A program made the translations under genes and the position numbers. A DNA stretch of 64,000 nt. It comes from Takakia lepidozioides (lineage: Eukaryota; Streptophyta; Takakiopsida; Takakiales; Takakiaceae). Each line of letters starts with the position of its first letter. Position 1 is the stretch's first letter. The notes beneath the pieces are model-generated. The model was given only the letters and a program-made list of their open reading frames with translations, was not told the DNA's origin and ran no database searches. Shown here one piece after another: positions 58,640 through 64,000 of this stretch. The stretch is taken from positions 27,404,001 through 27,468,000 of the forward strand of contig CM060733.1 of NCBI GenBank assembly GCA_030704615.1, in the 5' to 3' direction.

Positions 58640-58948
58640 GAGAAAGAATCAAGATCTAAGATCTGTCATATTTTCCCCAGCCACCTGTGCATAGAGGTAG
58701 AGGTCGCCTCTAGGAAAAATCAGCAGCTCAAATAGGTTCAAGAATATCATGCTGAACAGGAGCAGCGTATTGATGGCGCCTTGGGGAACGAGAAGGGAGC
58801 ACGTGATGAAATCTATAGGCCCATGGTTCAGAGGAGTTGAGTGTGAGAGGGGGGTGTTGAAGACACACTCAACGTCTATCAATGAGTCCCATTACTCTCA
58901 GCTTTGGTCCCACAATTCTTTTGACAGGAGAAGACTCTAGAACTCTCT
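58640..58948 (+). other. target-repeat flank of the second CACTA end
   Basis: 58855-58945 is the reverse complement of 61857-61950 at roughly 85-90% identity. No gene is supported, although the shared part reads VEDT-NVYQ-VPLLS in one frame of both copies. Confidence 0.6.
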
Positions 58949-59870
58949 CACTAGAAGAAAAACGTGGAATAACCACTCTGTTAACCACTCATTTTGAGTG
59001 GTAAAAGACACTAAACCACTCTGGCCCCAGAGTGATGAAGAACCAGTGGATTAGGGCAAGTGAGTGGTAAAAGACATTACGTGGCATCAGTGGTTAAGGA
59101 CAGTGGTTTGAACCACTCACGTCCGGGTCCACCTGTTCGCTGACATGTCACAGTGGAAAATTAACCACTGTGACGTGTAAACTCACCAATGTGACGTGTC
59201 ACTGAGATAAACAAACCACTTCTGATGTGTCACAGTGGTAAACTGACGTGTCATAGTGGTAAAGTAACCACTTCCGTTTTCCAGTGGACACATGGAAGTC
59301 AGTGGTCCGTGGATGATATTGGAGATTGTGTTGACACGTGGCGACACTCTCAGCATGAACACGTGTCATGTGTCAGTGCTACGAAATGGATGGAGTGAAA
59401 AATTCAATGACTGCCAAAACCACTTGTTGAGTGATCGCAAAATGACTCACAGAGTCATTCTATGAAAACTGAGAATATACAATATCACTCAAACCGTGGT
59501 TATGTGAGTGGATGACGTCTCTCAGCGGGTCATTGGAATGATTACCCACATAGTGGTATGTAAGCTATTTTGAATCATCCATGGTGTCTCTCTGAGTGGA
59601 ACTATAGTTTGGAATGATTACTAACAGAGTGGTGTGTAAGTGATTAGGAATACCACTAGAGGAATTCATACCACTAATACAGTAATATATAGGTGATTAC
59701 TTATACCACTACAGGAGTGGTAATGGAGGCAATTGTGTGTATTTGGCTACTCCTACTTTTAAATTATACCACTATTACAGTGGCGTGCAAGTGATTAGGA
59801 ACATGACTAGAGGAACACATACCACTATTATAGTGAAAGAAGTACCATTGGGGATTCAAGCTCCACAAAA
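58949..59870 (+). mobile_element. second CACTA transposon end with subterminal repeats
   Basis: Starts CACTAGAAGAAAAACGTGG and continues with ACCACT/AGTGGT motif arrays and GTGACGTGTCA repeats. It is preceded by TCT, the complement of the AGA before the first end. No 3' terminus was identified before 61650. Confidence 0.65.
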
Positions 59871-60059
59871 TAAAATAAAATCCCAGAGAGTAAGTGCTGG
59901 AACACTGTCAACAAAATCCAGCCATGATAAAAGTGTGAGCCTAACTTCTACACGGCGTCTCCGCATGCATGCGAGGAACACTGAACTGCTTTCCTGCATT
60001 CTTCTCATTGCCAGCAATGTCTACGCCCGGACGAACGAAATTATAAGCCCTCTTGATGT

Positions 60060-60370
60060 TCTTCTCTAGCCAGGGCTACCAGGCTCGATGTAGATGTACA
60101 CCAGGGGAATAATCAGAATGACATCTGGTACAATTCCAGCTTTGATAATGTCACCATGAAGCTCTTTGCCCCTTCCCAGGGCTGCTAGGCTCCCATATGC
60201 ATATTACAAACATAAATGAACATGACCTGGTCTTGCTTCATCCCATCCCACATCATTTGCTCCAAAGCCCTAATCCCATACCCATGCTGCACATACCTTG
60301 CAATCATGGCACTCCAAAACACCACATCTCGTTCAACCACCTCTCTTGATCCTCTTTCAGAAGTTGTGGT
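60060..60370 (-). pseudogene. PPR fragment (minus strand)
   Basis: Minus-strand frames read SREVVERDVVFWSAMIARYV with GIRALEQMMWDGMKQDQVMF, then ALGRGKELHGDIIKAGIVPD, the PPR consensus. Stops and a frame change separate the two parts. Confidence 0.65.
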
Positions 60371-60379
60371 CATGGTTGA

Positions 60380-60730
60380 GGTGCCTGATTTTATCAACTG
60401 TGCCGCTGCAGCTGCTACCTTTAGTTGACCATCTACCCATGCAACAGGTTTCTTGTAGCTATTGATCCACATGGAATCATAGATAATCTGGAGCTTGAAG
60501 TCCGGCCCTCTTGGATGAATCTGGACCCAGACTCTAGCCCTGCTTCTTCAGCTATCCATGCTGCTAGCACCTGACAATGACAGCCTAGATTTGTTCTAGG
60601 AAACACCCAACTCAACTTATGCATCTGCTACTCTCTGTAATCCAACAGGCATTCACCTTTTTGCCTCGATTGTCCCACCATTGACTAGGGTCAGAAAAGT
60701 ACTCATTCCACAGCTTCTCCTCGTCTCAGC
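60380..60730 (-). pseudogene. OSB-like fragment (minus strand)
   Basis: The minus strand encodes EEKLWNEYFSDPSQWWDNRG (near 60720-60660), then after a gap GPDFKLQIIYDSMWINSYKK and AWVDGQLK (60525-60420). This is the PDF-type order WWDNR, PDF, LW, WV-QL of plant organellar ssDNA-binding proteins. No single open frame spans it. Confidence 0.58.
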
Positions 60731-60879
60731 TGTTACTTCTTTCTTGATACTTCCCTGTTGTCACATTGGCAGTACCATGTCAAAGTCACTACAAACTATC
60801 AAAGGTTCACTCAACCAGCTAACTTGCAGAATTCAACATGAAAATTTAGGGCCAATTCTGATAAGAGGGAAAAACAGGG

Positions 60880-61070
60880 TGAAAATGTGTTGAAGAAGGT
60901 GCATTCATTAGCAGTGCCTAATTTTATCAATTGTGTCGCTACTGCTGCGGCTTCCAGTTGACCATCTACCCATGCAGGTTTCTTGCATCTATTGATCCAC
61001 AGGGAATTATAGGTAATCGTGAGTTTGAAGTCCCGCCCTCTTGGATCAATCTGGACCGGCCAGACTCTAC
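60880..61070 (-). pseudogene. second OSB-like PDF-motif fragment (minus strand)
   Basis: Encodes RDFKLTITYNSLWINRCKKP then AWVDGQLEAAAVATQLIKLG, a second, slightly diverged version of the segment at 60525-60420 and of 40915-41045. Confidence 0.55.
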
Positions 61071-61194
61071 CCCTGCTCCCTCAGCTATCCAAGCTTTGCA
61101 CAAATCATGCATACATCCTTCATTTGCTACTAGCGGCTGACAATGACAGCCTACAATTGTTCCAGCAAACACCTAACCCTACTTATCACCCATG

Positions 61195-61650
61195 CAGAAT
61201 TCAACATGCATCTCAGGGCCAAGTCTGATGAGAGGGCAAAACAGGCTGAAACATGCCCTCACCACATTGTCCTTCACCCATGGAGGATTTGACCGACCAT
61301 CAACCCAAAAGGACCTCTTGTGTGTGTTGTTTGTCTGTAGTCAAATAATGTCGGATTGGTCTGTGAGAACCACCACGGTGCAGCTGAGCAGGCAGAGATT
61401 GAAACACGGCCTGCTAAGACCTGCAATCTGACTCTCCCAAGAACCTTGTAAACATTAGAAAGAATACCAAATCATGGTACTCACAGGAGTCAAAGAGCCC
61501 ACCTTTGCACGATGGATGAACTTCTTCACATCGTACATTAAGAAAAGCCACACCTGGTGATTGCGGTTGTCCCACCATAGTGAAGGATCGGTATAAAACT
61601 CATGCAACCTCACATGATGAACGAGCTAACTTGCAGAATTCTACATGAAA
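61195..61650 (-). pseudogene. inverted copy of the 53.5-54.1 kb OSB-associated repeat
   Basis: The minus strand encodes LHEFYTDPSLWWDNRNHQVW and MYDVKKFIH (61625-61500), and the flanking blocks match 53480-53700 in reverse. The matching blocks define a broken inverted duplication around the copia element. Confidence 0.5.
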
Positions 61651-61809
61651 ATTTAGGGACTACTCTGATAAGGACAAATCCACGTTAGCCATGATAAAAA
61701 AAACTTTAACAAGACAAGTTTATAGACAAAAATATTTGTACACAAGTATTTCACTAATGTAGATTAGATCGAGAAGCTGACTAATAGTATAAGAAACAAT
61801 AATACATAA

Positions 61810-61950
61810 GAGTACGTAATCTACGCTTAGTTCCAAATAAACATTAAATGATTAGAGAGTTTTAGAGTCTCCTTTTGTCAAAAGAATCGTGGGACCCAAG
61901 AGAGTAATGGGACTCGTTGATAGACGTTGAATGTGTCTTCAACAACATGT
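61810..61950. repeat. uninterrupted target sequence of the CACTA insertions (empty-site relative)
   Basis: TAATCTACGCTTAG followed by ATTAGAGAGTTTT reads straight through the point where both CACTA ends begin in the other copies. The left half matches 52000-52036 and the right half matches 58855-58948 in reverse. Confidence 0.6.
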
Positions 61951-63891
61951 ATACCTTCAACTAAGTTGGTCATCAATTTTCCTTTTGTACGCATTATAGC
62001 AACTGCAACAAAATCAATTGGGATCATCACAAGAATCGAAATACCAAAGTTGAATCCCACCTTAACTTCGAGCCTTCACCAAAAACGCTGATTCTCAATT
62101 TGTCTTTGCTATTTTGTTTTGAATCCTTTGCCCTTCAGTTGCCTCCTTAGCTTCGATTGGTACTTTCTTAGTCGTTTTTCTCGTTGTTGTGATTTGGTCA
62201 TGTTGTGGCCCTTGGATAGTTGCCTCGTTGCTTGTACTTGCCTTTATGGTACTATGGAGGTTTTCCTCCTTTAATTTGATTAATTGGGCTCCACTTCCAT
62301 TTCCATTCAAGAAAAAAATATTATATTGTTAAAACCTATATATGTTGGACACCCATGAATCGTATTATACCATTTTTATATGCATCTATACTATCAAGTT
62401 TCGAACCTATTTGCTTGTTACATCTTTTCTACTAACAAGTATTTCTCGAACAAAATTATCTTAAAAATGTATAAATCCAGAACACCATTATTTATTTTTC
62501 CGGAAGTTTAAAATATTTATGTTTATGCTACAAGAGCTTTTTGGAAGGATTAATACTTTGATCCAGACAAAGCATTCTATCTTATAAACACGTGATTGAT
62601 AACAAAATTTTGGCTCACTCAATTTTGTGATTTGTTAGCAGATTAACATTTTCAAACAAATATTGAATTTGTACCCGTAAACTGCTATGATGTTTTTGGC
62701 GAATCATTAGACATTTATTTACGAAGTGTAGTCAAAGTTTTCAAGAAAGCTAGAGTAAAACTTGATGGTTCTTGAGTCTAGGATGAATACACCTCCACAT
62801 CTCATCATTATATGTAATATTGTTCATGTGAACTTTGGTCAATGTCCAAAAAGTGAAGCTTATTCATCAAATAAAGCTTGCATCCTTTTGGTTATTTGAC
62901 CATTCAATAAATGCATACCATCCTTCTTTGTGAACGCCTTTTTATTTTTATTTTTATTTTTATTTTATATTTTTTGGTTAACAGGCTTTATTTCCCTGGT
63001 TAACTTTATTATAAAAAGTGGAGGCCATGCCTCTTACATTTATTGAAGACCTTATTCGGGGAAAAAAATTAAAACCCCTGATTCGCCATAAGGCACACAC
63101 ACCGTATTCAGTGTATCACGAGCCAACATATCATAAGAGAATATATCCACGAAACAAAGAGAGGGCACACTGCCCTAGAACGCTGTCTGCTCACTATGAG
63201 AACGTAACTACTGTTGGACTTTGCAAGACAATCCAACATGACAGGGGAGGAGGGGATGTCGTGACTTTTCATTGAAAGTCTCTGGAATGTTAAAAAACAT
63301 AAGGTGCAGCCATCATGATTTTTTTTGTTTTTTTGTTTTTTAAAAAGGAAACCTGGGAGCGACTGCTCACAATTCAGGCCCTTGAGGAGGGGGAAAAATT
63401 AACCCCCTTTCAGATAAGCCATTAGGCACACAGGTGGGAAACGTCACCACCAGACCAGCCGGTCGCGAACAATCCACACACCAGGCATGGCAGCGGGTTT
63501 TTCATCATCATTCCCCAGTAAATAGTAATATAAATTACATAAAAAGATAAAACTCATCAAAGTCTGATAGTTAACCTTCCGGCCACTAATCCTTAAAAAA
63601 TGGTAACATATATTACATTAGAAATATTTATAATTGAAGCGCTAATCATAATGAAGAGTCACTTCACATTTAATACTAATTGATTGATAGTAACTCATAA
63701 TATTCAACATATTTCATCACTGATCCTCAATAAATGGGACACTTACTATCCATTTTTTAGAAATTGTATCTTCATGTTTCAGCTATTGATTCCTAAGAAA
63801 TGATAACAACCAGTAAGAAAAACATTTGATAAATTAAGAAATCTGAGAAACCATAAATTTATATATATATATATTGCCTTAATTATTGTTC

Positions 63892-63926
<35 letters not shown>

Positions 63927-64000
63927 TTGGATGGAAGATTCCTCTTTTGGAGCATGCTCTAGTTGGCTGTCACATGTCTGCTTTGTCTCGGGCTTCTAAT
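61951..64000. other. AT-rich end region without a supported gene
   Basis: A minus-strand frame (62060-61878) reads VGFNFGISILVMIPIDFVAV and could be one membrane segment of an unidentified gene or element; the adjacent frame 62310-62095 is charged and unconnected. A (TTTTTA)n tract is at about 62939-62972. Related blocks near 63040 and 63380 (GGGG-AAAAATTAA-CCCC) suggest repeated ends of an unidentified element. Confidence 0.4.
63893..63923. repeat. (TA)n microsatellite
   Basis: About 15 uninterrupted TA dinucleotides. A shorter TA run lies at 63859-63875. Confidence 0.95.

Noticed and set aside
63018-63275. 85-codon open frame near the right edge
   Set aside because: No domain, splice context or repeat-independent support; similar blocks recur at 63380, so it probably lies within an unidentified element.

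Overview
This window looks like nuclear DNA of a land plant, most likely a fern or another seedless vascular plant. The reasons are a plant-type 5S rRNA gene whose 5' end reads GTGGTGCGGTCATACC, GT-AG spliced genes, abundant degraded PLS-type PPR sequence, OSB-like PDF motifs, and a dense load of nested transposable elements. No species can be named from the sequence alone.

Layout. (1) 1-4705 and 15873-16905: a 5S rDNA tandem array of about 708-bp units with eight 5S genes, all on the minus strand. (2) 4706-15872: an 11.2-kb insertion that splits one 5S unit. It carries a minus-strand spliced gene with a ParB-like motif and a C-terminal methyltransferase-like region, a plus-strand spliced MULE-like transposase with a SWIM finger, and between their divergent starts about 32 regularly spaced copies of a short palindrome. 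(3) 18443-22331: the clearest intact host gene, a four-exon JmjC ribosomal-oxygenase-like (NO66/MINA-type) gene of 822 codons. (4) 22376-24535: LINE and retroprotease remnants, two fold-back repeats and low-complexity DNA. (5) 24536-31508: a complete Ty3/gypsy chromovirus with both LTRs, an ATGAT target duplication, a tRNA-Met-type primer site and one intact gag-pol-chromodomain ORF. (6) 36152-44399: a broken and rearranged second copy of the insertion's two genes, with PPR pseudogene cassettes and a 137-bp PPR-derived satellite between them. (7) 45451-47476: an unrecognised three-exon Cys-rich gene with DEW-x-PP repeats. (8) 52037-61950: CACTA ends, OSB and PPR gene fragments in both orientations, and a decayed Ty1/copia element. 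(9) The remainder is AT-rich with no recognised gene.

The most unusual content is the composite element in the 5S array. The same two genes occur together again 30 kb away, the palindromes recur inside introns of its accessory gene, and a ParB-like domain is of a type that can bind palindromes. Any functional link between them is inference.
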